Notes: a model not told the origin generated them from the sequence alone. A stretch of 40,040 nt of DNA from Pelagibacteraceae bacterium AG-390-M19 (GCA_003279765.1 QCHC01000005.1:1-40040); one strand, 5' to 3'. Positions 1 to 10,491 are shown, numbered from the stretch's first letter. Translations and numbers: made by a program.

Positions 1-823
1 TGCTACTAAAGCAGGTTTAAAATTAGCAGATTATGTTGTAACAGAAGCAGGATTTGGAGCTGACCTTGGGGCAGAAAAATTTTTAGATATTAAATGTAGA
101 AAGTCAGGAATAAAACCAGATTGCGTAGTCATTGTTGCAACAATTAGAGCTTTAAAAATGCATGGTGGAGTTGCAAAGGATGATTTAAAAAAAGAAAACG
201 TTACTGCCCTAAAAGATGGACTGGTTAATTTAAGAAGACATATTAATAATATAAGAAAATTTGGCTTACCAGTTACAGTTGCTGTTAACCATTTTATAAC
301 TGACACCGATGAAGAAATGAAAACTCTGTTAGATTTTTGTGAAACTCAAGGAGTAAAAGCATCAAAATGTACTCATTGGTCTCATGGAAGTGAGGGAACT
401 TTAGAATTGGCCAAAAATGTAGCTGAAATTTGTGAAGATAATAAAGATACTTTTAAATATTTATATGAAGATGATATGCCTTTATTCAAAAAAATTGAAA
501 AAATTGCACAAGAAATCTATAGCGCTAGTGAGGTAGTGGCTGATACAAAAGTAAGACAACAATTGAAAGACTTTGAAGAAAAGGGTTTTGGTAAATTACC
601 TGTATGCATTGCAAAAACACAATACAGTTTTTCAACTGATCCTGGTTTAAAGGGAGCTCCTACTGGACATGTACTACCAGTCAGAGAAGTAAGGCTTTCG
701 TCGGGAGCTGAATTTGTTGTTGTTGTATGTGGTGAGATTATGACAATGCCTGGACTTCCTAGAGTACCAGCAGCTGACTCAATTAAACTAAATGAAAAAG
801 GCGAGATTGAAGGATTATTCTAA
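1..823 (+). CDS. fhs: Formate--tetrahydrofolate ligase, C-terminal part (5' truncated by window; frame starts at base 2)
   Basis: Open frame from base 2 ([33 protein letters not shown]...) continuous with ORF 158..823; typical Fhs motifs ([29 protein letters not shown]). Confidence 0.95.
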   Translation, partial: ATKAGLKLADYVVTEAGFGADLGAEKFLDIKCRKSGIKPDCVVIVATIRALKMHGGVAKDDLKKENVTALKDGLVNLRRHINNIRKFGLPVTVAVNHFITDTDEEMKTLLDFCETQGVKASKCTHWSHGSEGTLELAKNVAEICEDNKDTFKYLYEDDMPLFKKIEKIAQEIYSASEVVADTKVRQQLKDFEEKGFGKLPVCIAKTQYSFSTDPGLKGAPTGHVLPVREVRLSSGAEFVVVVCGEIMTMPGLPRVPAADSIKLNEKGEIEGLF

Positions 824-1603
824 GTTAAGATAATCTAGCCAATTCTCTAATTCTCTCATTCTGGAAAGTTTATCTAATTTTTTATTTTCTATTTCTATAT
901 TCTTTATGTGATCATCTATATGATTTTGATCTTTAAAGGCGCCTCGTTCTATAAGTCTGTCTTTTCTGAATATAATTAAATTAATCATTTTGTTATATGT
1001 AATTTCCGGATGATACTGAAGGCCCCAAACATCACAATTTCCAATTTTAAAATTTAAACCTTGAACATTGTTAATTGGGTTCGAAGCTAGCAGTGTTGAA
1101 TTTTCTGGTAAAGTTACAACTTCATCAAAATTAAATGCTGGAGTGTTAAACTTTTTATTTTTATTTTTATATAATAGATGATTTAAGCCATTTTCATTAA
1201 TTTCAATATCTCTTGCAATTCCTCGATGGGATCCCTTCTCACCTTTTTTTACTTCTCCTCCAGCAGCAGTTACTGCAACCTGCATTCCCCAACATATCGC
1301 TAAAACTTTTTTAATTTTTTTTTGACATTCTTTCATAAATTCAATTTGTCTTTTTATTTCAGGGGTATTGTTATAAATATTTAGACTACTTCCGCCCCAA
1401 ATAAGACCGTCATAACTTTCAAGAGTATCTATATTCTCACTTATATTTTCATCCGAAGATGGATTAACTACATCTATATTTAATTGGTCAGTAAAATAGG
1501 AAAGGCTATGTTTTAAACTTTCTGTATGAGTTTGAATGCCAGCCTCTGAGAAACTTTTATTTTCCTCTTTTAAATTACCCTCTACAACCAAAATCTTCTT
1601 CAT
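815..1603 (-). CDS. Class I glutamine amidotransferase (GMP synthase-like GATase1 domain)
   Basis: 262 aa; nucleophile region AICWGMQ and QYHPEI His/Glu motif; TAATG-type overlap with upstream gene at 1603. Confidence 0.8.
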   Translation of the reverse strand: MKKILVVEGNLKEENKSFSEAGIQTHTESLKHSLSYFTDQLNIDVVNPSSDENISENIDTLESYDGLIWGGSSLNIYNNTPEIKRQIEFMKECQKKIKKVLAICWGMQVAVTAAGGEVKKGEKGSHRGIARDIEINENGLNHLLYKNKNKKFNTPAFNFDEVVTLPENSTLLASNPINNVQGLNFKIGNCDVWGLQYHPEITYNKMINLIIFRKDRLIERGAFKDQNHIDDHIKNIEIENKKLDKLSRMRELENWLDYLNLE

Positions 1604-2754
1604 TAAAATAATTCTCCTGAAATACTTTTTTTATACATCTCTTTTAAATCTTCTTGTGTTATTTTTTTTGGATTACTTCCTGTAGATGGATCTTCGAATG
1701 CCATTAAAGAAAGTTTTTCTAAATCAATTTCACTACAGTCCATAACATCTGAAAGTTTATGAGGAATATTTAAATCTTTACGCAAATTTAATATCCATTC
1801 TAAAAAACTTTCAAATGTATTATTTAGATTAAGATAATTACAAATAGATACAATCTTGTTTTCAATAACAGATTTGTTGAAAGTTAAAACATAGGGCATA
1901 AATATTGCGTTTGATAAACCATGATGGACATCAAATTGAGCATTTATTGGATGACTTAATGAGTGAATCGCACCAAGACCCTTTTGAAATGCCGTAGAGC
2001 CCATACTAGAAGCTGCCAACATTTCAGATCTAGCTTCTATATTCTTGCCATTTTTATAAACTTCAATTAATGAATTCTTAATCAATCTCATACCCTCTAG
2101 AGCAATACCATCTGCCATTGGATGAAATCCTGGAGCACAAAAAGCTTCAAGATTGTGAGCAAGTGCATCCATACCTGTTGCGGCCGTTATTCTCGGTGGA
2201 AGTTCTTTAGTTAAATTAGGATCTAAAATTACAATAGAAGGTAAAATTTTTGGATGAAAAATTATTTTTTTTATTCCTGTTTCCTCATTAATGATAGCTG
2301 AAGCTCTTCCTGTTTCTGAACCTGTTCCTGCAGTAGTAGGAACCGCTATAATTGGAGAAATTTTATTTCCATCAGCTCTTGTCCAATAATCTCCTATATC
2401 TTCAAAATCCCATATAGGTCTTTTTTGACCACACATAAAGGCTATTCCCTTTCCAACATCTAATGCACTACCCCCTCCAAAAGCAATTACACCATCACAA
2501 TTTTTTTCTATATATAAAGAGACACCTTCTGTTACGTTTTTTCCAGTTGGGTTTCCTGAAAAATTTGAAAATACTTGTAGATTTTCAAACTCATTCTTTA
2601 ATTTTTCAATTACTTTTGATGTCATTGGAAGGTTTAAAAGATCTTTATCAGTCACAAAAAGAGGACTTTTAATTTTTAAGTCAAAACAGGCTTCAGCAAG
2701 GTCTTCTATTTTACCTGCTCCAAACCAAATATTAGTAGGATAATTCCAATTCAT
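1603..2754 (-). CDS. Iron-containing alcohol dehydrogenase
   Basis: 383 aa; GGGSALDVGKG, PTTAGTGSE, and metal-ligand region AIHSLSHPINAQFDVHHGLSNAIFMP typical of Fe-ADH family. Confidence 0.9.
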   Translation of the reverse strand: MNWNYPTNIWFGAGKIEDLAEACFDLKIKSPLFVTDKDLLNLPMTSKVIEKLKNEFENLQVFSNFSGNPTGKNVTEGVSLYIEKNCDGVIAFGGGSALDVGKGIAFMCGQKRPIWDFEDIGDYWTRADGNKISPIIAVPTTAGTGSETGRASAIINEETGIKKIIFHPKILPSIVILDPNLTKELPPRITAATGMDALAHNLEAFCAPGFHPMADGIALEGMRLIKNSLIEVYKNGKNIEARSEMLAASSMGSTAFQKGLGAIHSLSHPINAQFDVHHGLSNAIFMPYVLTFNKSVIENKIVSICNYLNLNNTFESFLEWILNLRKDLNIPHKLSDVMDCSEIDLEKLSLMAFEDPSTGSNPKKITQEDLKEMYKKSISGELF

Positions 2755-2805
2755 ATTATTATTCTAAAAAGAATATATTTATTTGATTAATTTATCACTT
2801 AAAAA

Positions 2806-4062
2806 TTAATTATTTATTAAATCTAAATATAAAGCTGCTGACCAAGAAAAATTATTTGCACCCATAGGTTTACCATTCTTGCAACTATAATATTCATGAA
2901 ATCCTTTTTTTTCTACCAATCTAATAGTACGTTCTTTAATTTTGTTTGAGTATTTTTCGTCTTTATTCATTAGGCCCTTGTGTATAAACCAATTACAGTT
3001 AATCCAAACTGGGCCCCTCCAATAACGTTTTTCCTCAAAACTTTTATGATTAGGTTTTATTGAAGAAAAAAAATATTTTTCTTTTAAATTATGTTTTTTT
3101 AAGTTTTTAATTAAGATATCGTTAATTTTACTATTTTTAATATCAGCATACAAAATCAAATAATTTGTAATTGATGGAATGAATATTTTTTTTTTATTTC
3201 TTAGATCAAAACAAAAAAAAGTTTGTTTTTTTTTATCAAAATATTTTAAAATATGTTTCTCAGTTATTTTTACATAATTAATAATTGTTGAACTATCTAA
3301 ATTAAATTTTTTTAACAATATGATTAAATCTTTATTTGATTTAAGAAATATAGAATTAAATCCAATATCAACTACATTAAACAATGAGGTTTTGAATATT
3401 TTTTTTGGATCATATTTCTTTTTTCTTAAATCATTTTTGATTGTTACATATCTATCATAATCAATATTCAGAGGCCTATGTTCGGGATTAATAACTTTAT
3501 TATCAGCTCTTTTATATTGAATATTTTTTTCAATTTTCACTTTATTCATTGGTTCGTCCCATAAGGAGGAGTTGTCGTACCCGCTTTCCCAAGGATGGAG
3601 TATTGAAACTAAACCGGTTTTTTTTGGATCTCTATTTTTAATAAACCACTCATGAGATTTCTTAATTTTAATTACAAATTTTTTAATTTCTTTTTTTTGT
3701 ATTTCGGTAATTTTGTTTTTATCTATTATTTCTTTTAATATACTTGCAAGTACTGGCGGTTGGGTAATGCCAGATGAGCGAATTTTATTTCCACAATTCC
3801 AAGCAGTATGATTAGGATAATAATTTGTATCTGTATTATGAAACAATATATGTGGAATCATTCCATCCTTCCATTGACCATCTAAAAGTGTCTTAATTTC
3901 TTTTAATGCAAAATTTAAATTAAAATAGGAATACCCTAATGCAATAAATGCTGAATCCCAGTTCCATTGCGCTGGATATAGCTTGTTATTTGTGGGTAGA
4001 GTATATCCCCTTTTTCTATTTCCAATTAAAATTTTTTGGGCATTTTTAATATGCCTATTCAT
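2806..4062 (-). CDS. GH63 / mannosylglycerate hydrolase-like (MGH1-like) glycosidase, cytoplasmic
   Basis: 418 aa; LYPAQWNWDSAF, GQWKDGMIPHILFH, HPWESGYDNSSLWD, YWRGPVWIN, FSWSAALYLDL motifs of the clan-G (alpha/alpha)6 glycosidases; no signal peptide. Confidence 0.75.
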   Translation of the reverse strand: MNRHIKNAQKILIGNRKRGYTLPTNNKLYPAQWNWDSAFIALGYSYFNLNFALKEIKTLLDGQWKDGMIPHILFHNTDTNYYPNHTAWNCGNKIRSSGITQPPVLASILKEIIDKNKITEIQKKEIKKFVIKIKKSHEWFIKNRDPKKTGLVSILHPWESGYDNSSLWDEPMNKVKIEKNIQYKRADNKVINPEHRPLNIDYDRYVTIKNDLRKKKYDPKKIFKTSLFNVVDIGFNSIFLKSNKDLIILLKKFNLDSSTIINYVKITEKHILKYFDKKKQTFFCFDLRNKKKIFIPSITNYLILYADIKNSKINDILIKNLKKHNLKEKYFFSSIKPNHKSFEEKRYWRGPVWINCNWFIHKGLMNKDEKYSNKIKERTIRLVEKKGFHEYYSCKNGKPMGANNFSWSAALYLDLINN

Positions 4063-5255
4063 TATCCTTTTACACTCCCTGATGTTAACCCGCTAACTAA
4101 ATATTTTTCAAAATAAACAAAAATAAATAAAATTGGTAAAGTTACAACAACTGAACCAGCCATTAAATATTGTCTTGGAGTTTCAGCTCCAACATTTAAA
4201 AACTGTATCGCTCTTGATAATGTAAATGAGCTAGGGCTGTCTAAAAACATTAGTGAAAATAAAAATTCATTCCAGGCAATCATAAATACATACAATGCTA
4301 CTGACGCAATTGCAGGTAAACTTAAAGGTAAAATGATTTTAACGATTATTCCAAACCAATTTTGCCCATCCATTATACCTGCTTCTTCAAGCTCTTTTGG
4401 AATACTTTTAAAATATCCCTGGAGCATATAAATTGCTACTGGCAGAGTTGTAGCTGTATAAATAATCAATAATCCAAATACAGAATTTCTTAGACCTAAT
4501 TGACTGAAAACAGTGTATAGAGGAATCACGAGCACAATAGCAGGAAACATATAAATAATTAAAATTGAGGTAGACAAAAAGTGTTTTCCAAAAAAATTTA
4601 ATCTTGCAACTGCATAAGCTGCTGGGATCCCAAGTAATAAAGTAATTATAACTGTTCCTATCGATACAATTGAACTATTCAGCATGTATTTGCCAAAATT
4701 ATATTCCGTAAAAACTATAATATAGGATTTGAATAAAGATTTTATATTTTGTGTAAAATCGATACTGAAATCTAAAGGATTAATTAATAAAAGAGTCTGT
4801 GTTTTGAAACTTGTGACTAACATCAAGTAAAATGGGAATAAAATTACAAAAGAAAAAAAGATTATTCCAAACAAAGTTAAAAAATCAAAAAATATGATTT
4901 GTGCAGAAAAATTATAGCTAAAGTGTTTTTTATTATATTTAGATAGTTTATTAACAAAAAATAATAGGATCAGAAACGTTCCTATATAATGCCAAATAGG
5001 TAAAGAACTATTAATAAAATAATCTATCAATACAAACACTGATGATAATATAATCACTATAAATAGTTTGTTTAATTTTTGACTCAAGAAAATTGAAACA
5101 AAAGAAATTATAATTCCACTTAAAAAATAAAAATTGAAATTTAAAGTTTTAAGTTCAATTCCTTGTAACGTAGATAGTATTTTCCAAATAGAAATTAGAG
5201 AAAATAAGAAAAACGAAGAAATTATACTGAAAGTGATAATTGATTTAACTCTCAT
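4062..5255 (-). CDS. Carbohydrate ABC transporter permease (MalG/AglG-like) with extra N-terminal TM segments
   Basis: 397 aa; EAA loop KELEEAGIMDGQNWFGIIVKIILPLSLP, C-terminal EKYLVSGLTSGSVKG. Confidence 0.9.
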   Translation of the reverse strand: MRVKSIITFSIISSFFLFSLISIWKILSTLQGIELKTLNFNFYFLSGIIISFVSIFLSQKLNKLFIVIILSSVFVLIDYFINSSLPIWHYIGTFLILLFFVNKLSKYNKKHFSYNFSAQIIFFDFLTLFGIIFFSFVILFPFYLMLVTSFKTQTLLLINPLDFSIDFTQNIKSLFKSYIIVFTEYNFGKYMLNSSIVSIGTVIITLLLGIPAAYAVARLNFFGKHFLSTSILIIYMFPAIVLVIPLYTVFSQLGLRNSVFGLLIIYTATTLPVAIYMLQGYFKSIPKELEEAGIMDGQNWFGIIVKIILPLSLPAIASVALYVFMIAWNEFLFSLMFLDSPSSFTLSRAIQFLNVGAETPRQYLMAGSVVVTLPILFIFVYFEKYLVSGLTSGSVKG

Positions 5256-6504
5256 TGGCCCTTTTTCCTATCAGTTTAAAATAAATTAACATGAAAAATA
5301 AAAGTAATAGTACAATCACCATCGAAACAGCTGATCCCATTCCAATATCTCCTATTGAAAACCCCTGTTCATAAACATTTATTGGAAGCGTTCTGGTTCC
5401 TGAGGCACCACCAGTTAAAAGGAAAATATCCTCAAACTTATTAAAGTTCCAAATAAATCTAATCATAAATAAAATAGAAATCACTGCTGTTATCTGTGGC
5501 AGTGTTATATTCATAAATTTAGTATAAGGCCCAGCTCCATCAATATCCGCTGCCTCATATAGTTCTTTAGGAACTGCTTGAAGTCTTGCTAATATAAAAA
5601 GAAATGCTAACGGAAAATATCTCCAGATTTCAAATATAATAACGGTTGTTAAAGCTAATCTTAATTTAAATTCAAAACCAAAAACAAAAATTGATACATA
5701 CTTTTGTCCCAACAAATTTATTGGCTTATCAATGATATTATAATTGAGCAACAGATTATTTAAAGTACCACTATTGGGATCTAATAGGAGTTCCCAAGTA
5801 AAAGCCAGGGCAACAACAGGAGCTACATAGGGAAACAATAACGTGCTTCTAATAAAACTTCGACCTCTAAAGTTTTGATTTACCATTTGGGCTGATAAAA
5901 TTCCAAAAACAATTGCGCCAACTGTTCCAAAAAAAGTATAATAAAACGTTGTTAATAATAAATCTTTAAATTCATAGTTAGTGAATACTTTTTTAAAATT
6001 TGATAAAGTAAAATCACTCGTCAGAAGAATGTTGTCTGCTTTTCCTTTTAAGTTTGGTTTATTTAACTTAAATTTTTTTTTATCAATTTTTTCACCGTTT
6101 TTTGTTTCAAAAAAAATTATAAATTGCTCTCTGTATTTTTTAGACCAATCACCAAAATCACACTGAACTTTATTTGAAATAAACTTACATCTCTCATCTA
6201 AATTTACCGGCTGAACATTGTTTGGAAATTTGTCTTGAAATTTAATATTTCTAATATCTTGAATTAAGGAGCTATTTCTTAATTTATAGATAATTTTAAT
6301 TTTTGAGTCTTCGTTTTTAACAGATTTAACTATTTTTTTTGCTCTTGGCTCTGGAATTCTTATATCTTTTAATTGAACTTCTTTAAAACTAATCCATACG
6401 TTTGAAAATATTGGGAATAACACTATTGCAAATACAATCAGAACTGCTGGCAAAGTTAAAGCATAGGCAGTTCTTTTTTCTATTTTTGAAAGTGTGTTAC
6501 TCAT
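5245..6504 (-). CDS. Carbohydrate ABC transporter permease (MalF/AglF-like) with periplasmic insertion
   Basis: 419 aa; EAA loop ELYEAADIDGAGPYTKFMNITLPQI; ~130-aa soluble insertion after first TM. Confidence 0.9.
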   Translation of the reverse strand: MSNTLSKIEKRTAYALTLPAVLIVFAIVLFPIFSNVWISFKEVQLKDIRIPEPRAKKIVKSVKNEDSKIKIIYKLRNSSLIQDIRNIKFQDKFPNNVQPVNLDERCKFISNKVQCDFGDWSKKYREQFIIFFETKNGEKIDKKKFKLNKPNLKGKADNILLTSDFTLSNFKKVFTNYEFKDLLLTTFYYTFFGTVGAIVFGILSAQMVNQNFRGRSFIRSTLLFPYVAPVVALAFTWELLLDPNSGTLNNLLLNYNIIDKPINLLGQKYVSIFVFGFEFKLRLALTTVIIFEIWRYFPLAFLFILARLQAVPKELYEAADIDGAGPYTKFMNITLPQITAVISILFMIRFIWNFNKFEDIFLLTGGASGTRTLPINVYEQGFSIGDIGMGSAVSMVIVLLLLFFMLIYFKLIGKRANES

Positions 6505-6505
6505 A

Positions 6506-6539
6506 AAAAAAGCGGATAATTAATATTATCCGCTTTTTT
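6506..6539 (-). terminator. Intra-operonic terminator-like / stabilising hairpin
   Basis: AGCGGATAAT-TAAT-ATTATCCGCT perfect 10-bp stem flanked by A/T tracts; on the minus strand followed by seven Ts. Confidence 0.75.
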
Positions 6540-6554
6540 CAAAAAATTAAAAAA

Positions 6555-7886
6555 TTAATTGAACTTTTTTAATGATTTGTTGATCATATCTACTGCCTCA
6601 TCAACATCAATTTGATCATCAATATACAATCTAGTGATACGGTTTAAAAATTGAGAATTGATAATCTTAGAAGCTCTTGAAAGTTCGCCTTCTTTAACTC
6701 CCCATCTACTCGCAGTATCTAAACCAGCAACAATATTGTTGATTACATCTTTTGAATACAAATCTGTTAAAGCAGCTTTTCTATCAACACCAACTGGTAA
6801 TTTACTCCAAGCTTTTGTGAAAGCCTCAGGATCAGTTGAGTTTCCTCTTCTGACCGGAAATTTACCTTCTGGTGCAATTGATAATGTGCTCGTATAACCT
6901 TCGTCCATTGAATACATTATAAATTGTTTTGCTTCATCAGTGTCAGCATCTGCAGTTATTCCAAAGTATCTTACATCTGCCCAAGCGGCACCGCTTTTAT
7001 TACCTGGTCCACTAAAATTAGTTATAAAACCAGTTTTAGATGCTAGTTCAGATGATGTTGGATCATCATTTATTGTTGGTGGCGCTGAGTCTCTTAAGCC
7101 AGCAAGTTCATCCATAATAAATGGAGACCAAATAATCATTGGAGTTTTTCCAGCAAAATAAAGTTCTCTTGACTGTTTCCAGTATAATTCTCCTGGAGGA
7201 CTCGCTTTAGCGATTATTTTATAAAACTCTAAAGCTCTTTTTAATTTCCAGCCTTGATTTTTTACTCCACCTTTTTTTACAACATTCACTCCGTTAGCTA
7301 ATAAAACATGCTCTAAAACCTGGCTCATAAAATTTTCATCTGTTTTAGTCGCAGCAACAAAACCAAACATATCGTCAGATGATAATGCTTCTACTGCTTT
7401 AACGATATTTTCATAACTTGTTGGTGGTTCTAAGCCTGCTTTTTTGAATAGATCTTTTCTATAAACGACCATCTGTGTCCAGCCATCTACAGGGACAGCA
7501 GCTATCTTAGTTCCTTTTTTTGCCATGTTTAAAGCACCAGGCGCAAATGTTTTCTTACCTAGTTCTTTAACAACGTCATTATTAGCATCAACATCTAAGA
7601 TGCCAGCTTCAGCCCATGGTAAAACGTACTGAAGTGTATGATATATTACATCAGGTAAATCACCAGCAGCAGCTGCAGCTGTTGCTCTCTTACCTAATTC
7701 TTTTTCGTCTATTGGAATAACTTCAACTGCAATACCAGTCTTAGCTTCGAAAGCTTTAGCCATATCTTCTTGCTTAGCCATCCTTGCTGGTTGAGTTTCG
7801 GTTGTCCAAAACTTGATATCTGCAAAAGCAACATTATTAATAAAAAATGCTAAAGCAGATAATAATATTAATGTTTTTCTAAACAT
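6555..7886 (-). CDS. Extracellular sugar-binding protein of ABC transporter
   Basis: 443 aa; signal peptide (MFRKTLILLSALAFFINNVAFA), DIKFWTTETQ start, AAAAAGDLPDVIYH. Confidence 0.9.
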   Translation of the reverse strand: MFRKTLILLSALAFFINNVAFADIKFWTTETQPARMAKQEDMAKAFEAKTGIAVEVIPIDEKELGKRATAAAAAGDLPDVIYHTLQYVLPWAEAGILDVDANNDVVKELGKKTFAPGALNMAKKGTKIAAVPVDGWTQMVVYRKDLFKKAGLEPPTSYENIVKAVEALSSDDMFGFVAATKTDENFMSQVLEHVLLANGVNVVKKGGVKNQGWKLKRALEFYKIIAKASPPGELYWKQSRELYFAGKTPMIIWSPFIMDELAGLRDSAPPTINDDPTSSELASKTGFITNFSGPGNKSGAAWADVRYFGITADADTDEAKQFIMYSMDEGYTSTLSIAPEGKFPVRRGNSTDPEAFTKAWSKLPVGVDRKAALTDLYSKDVINNIVAGLDTASRWGVKEGELSRASKIINSQFLNRITRLYIDDQIDVDEAVDMINKSLKKFN

Positions 7887-8001
7887 TGTTATCTCCTTTT
7901 GTTTTCTTTTACTAAAACCTTACCCTTTTAAAAAAGCAATTTCTTATGCAATAGTGTCATATCTCAGTTGACTAAGTTACATTAAGAAATGAAAAAGACC
8001 T

Positions 8002-9078
8002 TTATTTAAAGGCTAAATTATTACTATCAAATAGATGACATTTGTTTAGATCGAAGCTTAAGCTGAGATTGTCTCCAACGTTAACTTTGCTTGCTCCGTC
8101 AGTTTGAACTACTAGAGGTTCTCCCTCTTTTTCTAGATATAAAAAAGTTGAAGAGCCTAATTTTTCAATTACGAATACTTTGCTTTCCCAGCATTTTTCA
8201 GCAGTATTGATTAAGATATGTTCTGGTCTGATACCAATCTTTACACTATCGCCTGGTGAAACTTTATCTGAAGTTTTAGGAACAATAATTTTTCCTTGCC
8301 CTGAAATTTCAACTTCAGTGCTAGAGCTATTTGAGCTTATTACTTTAGTATTAATAAAGTTCATCTTTGGTGAACCAATAAATCCACCAACAAATAAATT
8401 TTCTGGCTCATTATATAGTTTTAATGGAGATCCTTTTTGAGATACAATACCTTGATCTAACACAACTATATCATCTGCAAGTGTCATTGCTTCGGTTTGA
8501 TCGTGAGTAACATAAATCATTGTTGCATTTAATTGATCATGTAATTTAGCAAGCTCTACTCTCATCTGAACTCTTAAAGCCGCATCTAAATTAGACAAAG
8601 GTTCATCGAATAAAAATACTTTTGGTTTCCTTGTAATTGCTCTACCAATTGCAACTCTTTGTCTTTGTCCTCCTGACAATTGTTTTGGTTTTCTCTCTAA
8701 GTATTCCTCAATTTGAAGAATTTTAGCAGCCTCCATAACTCGCTCAGTAATTTCATCTTTAGATTTTTTTTCAATTTTTAAACCAAAAGCCATGTTGTCA
8801 AACACTGTCATGTGAGGATATAAAGCATATGATTGAAAGACCATTGCTATATTTCTTTCTTTAGGAGGCAGATCATTTACAACTTGTCCATCAATTGAAA
8901 TTGTTCCTGAGTTGATCTCCTCTAAACCAGCAATCATTCTCAGCATTGTTGATTTACCACATCCGCTAGGCCCAACTAATACAGTGAAAGATTCACTTTT
9001 AATATCTAAAGATACATCTTTAATTACGTGTGTAGATCCAAAAGATTTATTTATATTTGAAATATTTATCTCAGCCAT
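8002..9078 (-). CDS. Sugar ABC transporter ATP-binding protein (UgpC/MalK-like)
   Basis: 358 aa; Walker A GPSGCGKST, signature LSGGQRQRVAIGRAI, Walker B VFLFDEPLSNLD, C-terminal TOBE-like region. Confidence 0.95.
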   Translation of the reverse strand: MAEINISNINKSFGSTHVIKDVSLDIKSESFTVLVGPSGCGKSTMLRMIAGLEEINSGTISIDGQVVNDLPPKERNIAMVFQSYALYPHMTVFDNMAFGLKIEKKSKDEITERVMEAAKILQIEEYLERKPKQLSGGQRQRVAIGRAITRKPKVFLFDEPLSNLDAALRVQMRVELAKLHDQLNATMIYVTHDQTEAMTLADDIVVLDQGIVSQKGSPLKLYNEPENLFVGGFIGSPKMNFINTKVISSNSSSTEVEISGQGKIIVPKTSDKVSPGDSVKIGIRPEHILINTAEKCWESKVFVIEKLGSSTFLYLEKEGEPLVVQTDGASKVNVGDNLSLSFDLNKCHLFDSNNLAFK

Positions 9079-9159
9079 TTTGAGTTAATATTTATATTGT
9101 AATTTTATTTTATATTTGTTTATATTTAGAAAGCATATTTATAAACTGGAGAATTTACA

Positions 9160-10491
9160 ATGAGCAAAATTGCAATTATTGGAGCAGGACCCTGTGGTCT
9201 TTCAATGTTAAGAGCATTTGAACACCTAGAGATTAAAGGTGAAAAAATTCCTGAAATAGTTTGTTTTGAAAAACAAGAAGATTGGGGAGGTTTGTGGAAT
9301 TATAATTGGAGAACAGGCAGTGACCAATATGGAGATCCAGTTCATAATAGTATGTATAGATATTTATGGTCAAATGGCCCTAAAGAATGTTTGGAGTTTG
9401 CAGATTATTCTTTTGATGAACATTTTGGACAACCAATTCCTTCTTTTCCACCTAGAGAAGTGTTGCAAGATTATATTCTTGGGAGAGTAAGCAAAGGTAA
9501 AATTAAAAATAAAGTAAAACTAAATACAAAAGTAACGAATGTAACTTTTAATAATGAAAAATTCGAAATCACTTATCAAGACAAAGCTAAAAATGAAATT
9601 TCAAAAGATACATTTGATTACTTAGTTGTATCTACTGGTCATTTTTCTGTTCCGTTTATACCTGAGTATAAAGGAATGAATTCTTTCCCAGGAAGAATAA
9701 TGCACTCTCACGATTTCAGAGATGCAGAGGAATTCAGAGGAAAAGATGTGATCGTTTTAGGAAGCAGTTATTCAGCTGAAGATGTTGCTCTACAATGTAA
9801 TAAATACGGAGCTAAAAGTGTAACTATTGGATATCGAAATGCTCCTATGGGATTTAAATGGCCCAAAGGTATGAAAGAAGTTCATTATCTTGATAGATTG
9901 GAAGAAAAAAAAGCAATTTTTAAAGATGGTACTGAACAAGATGCAGATGTAATTATATTGTGCACTGGCTACCTACATCATTTTCCATTCTTAAATGAAA
10001 GTTTAAAGTTAAAAACACATAACAGATTATATCCACCAAAATTATATAAAGGGGTAGTTTGGCAGGACAATCACAAACTTCTTTATCTTGGTATGCAGGA
10101 TCAATTCCATACTTTTAATATGTTTGATTGCCAAGCTTGGTTTGCAAGAGATGTAATTATGGGAAAAATTCAAATGCCAAGTGCTGATGAAATTAATAAA
10201 GATATCAATAAATGGGTTTCTATGGAGGAAAAATTAGAAAACCCAGATCAAATGATTGATTTTCAAACTGAATACACAAAAGAACTTCATGATATGTCTG
10301 ATTATCCAAAAATAGATTTTGAATTGATTAGAAAACATTTTAAAGAATGGGAACATCATAAAGTAGAAGATATCTTAACTTACAGAAACAAATCGTTTTC
10401 ATCACCTGTAACAGGTTCTGTTGCGCCTATACACCATACTCCATGGGAAACTGCTATGGATGACTCGATGAAGACTTTTTTAAACAAGTAA
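9160..10491 (+). CDS. tmm: Trimethylamine monooxygenase (flavin-containing monooxygenase family)
   Basis: 443 aa; GAGPCGLSMLRAF FAD site, FMO-type FPGRIMHSHDFRD motif, NADPH site VLGSSYSAEDVALQ; genomic link to TMAO transporter and demethylase. Confidence 0.88.
   Translation: MSKIAIIGAGPCGLSMLRAFEHLEIKGEKIPEIVCFEKQEDWGGLWNYNWRTGSDQYGDPVHNSMYRYLWSNGPKECLEFADYSFDEHFGQPIPSFPPREVLQDYILGRVSKGKIKNKVKLNTKVTNVTFNNEKFEITYQDKAKNEISKDTFDYLVVSTGHFSVPFIPEYKGMNSFPGRIMHSHDFRDAEEFRGKDVIVLGSSYSAEDVALQCNKYGAKSVTIGYRNAPMGFKWPKGMKEVHYLDRLEEKKAIFKDGTEQDADVIILCTGYLHHFPFLNESLKLKTHNRLYPPKLYKGVVWQDNHKLLYLGMQDQFHTFNMFDCQAWFARDVIMGKIQMPSADEINKDINKWVSMEEKLENPDQMIDFQTEYTKELHDMSDYPKIDFELIRKHFKEWEHHKVEDILTYRNKSFSSPVTGSVAPIHHTPWETAMDDSMKTFLNK

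Noticed and set aside
31-306. Antisense ORF inside fhs and similar opposite-strand ORFs (e.g. 15242..15631, 25053..25463, 29933..30220)
   Set aside because: Overlap strongly supported coding genes, have no recognisable motifs, and are expected as shadow ORFs.
2761-2774. ATTCT-AAAA-AGAAT hairpin between glycosidase and Fe-ADH
   Set aside because: Five-bp AT stem with no T-run; too weak to call a terminator.
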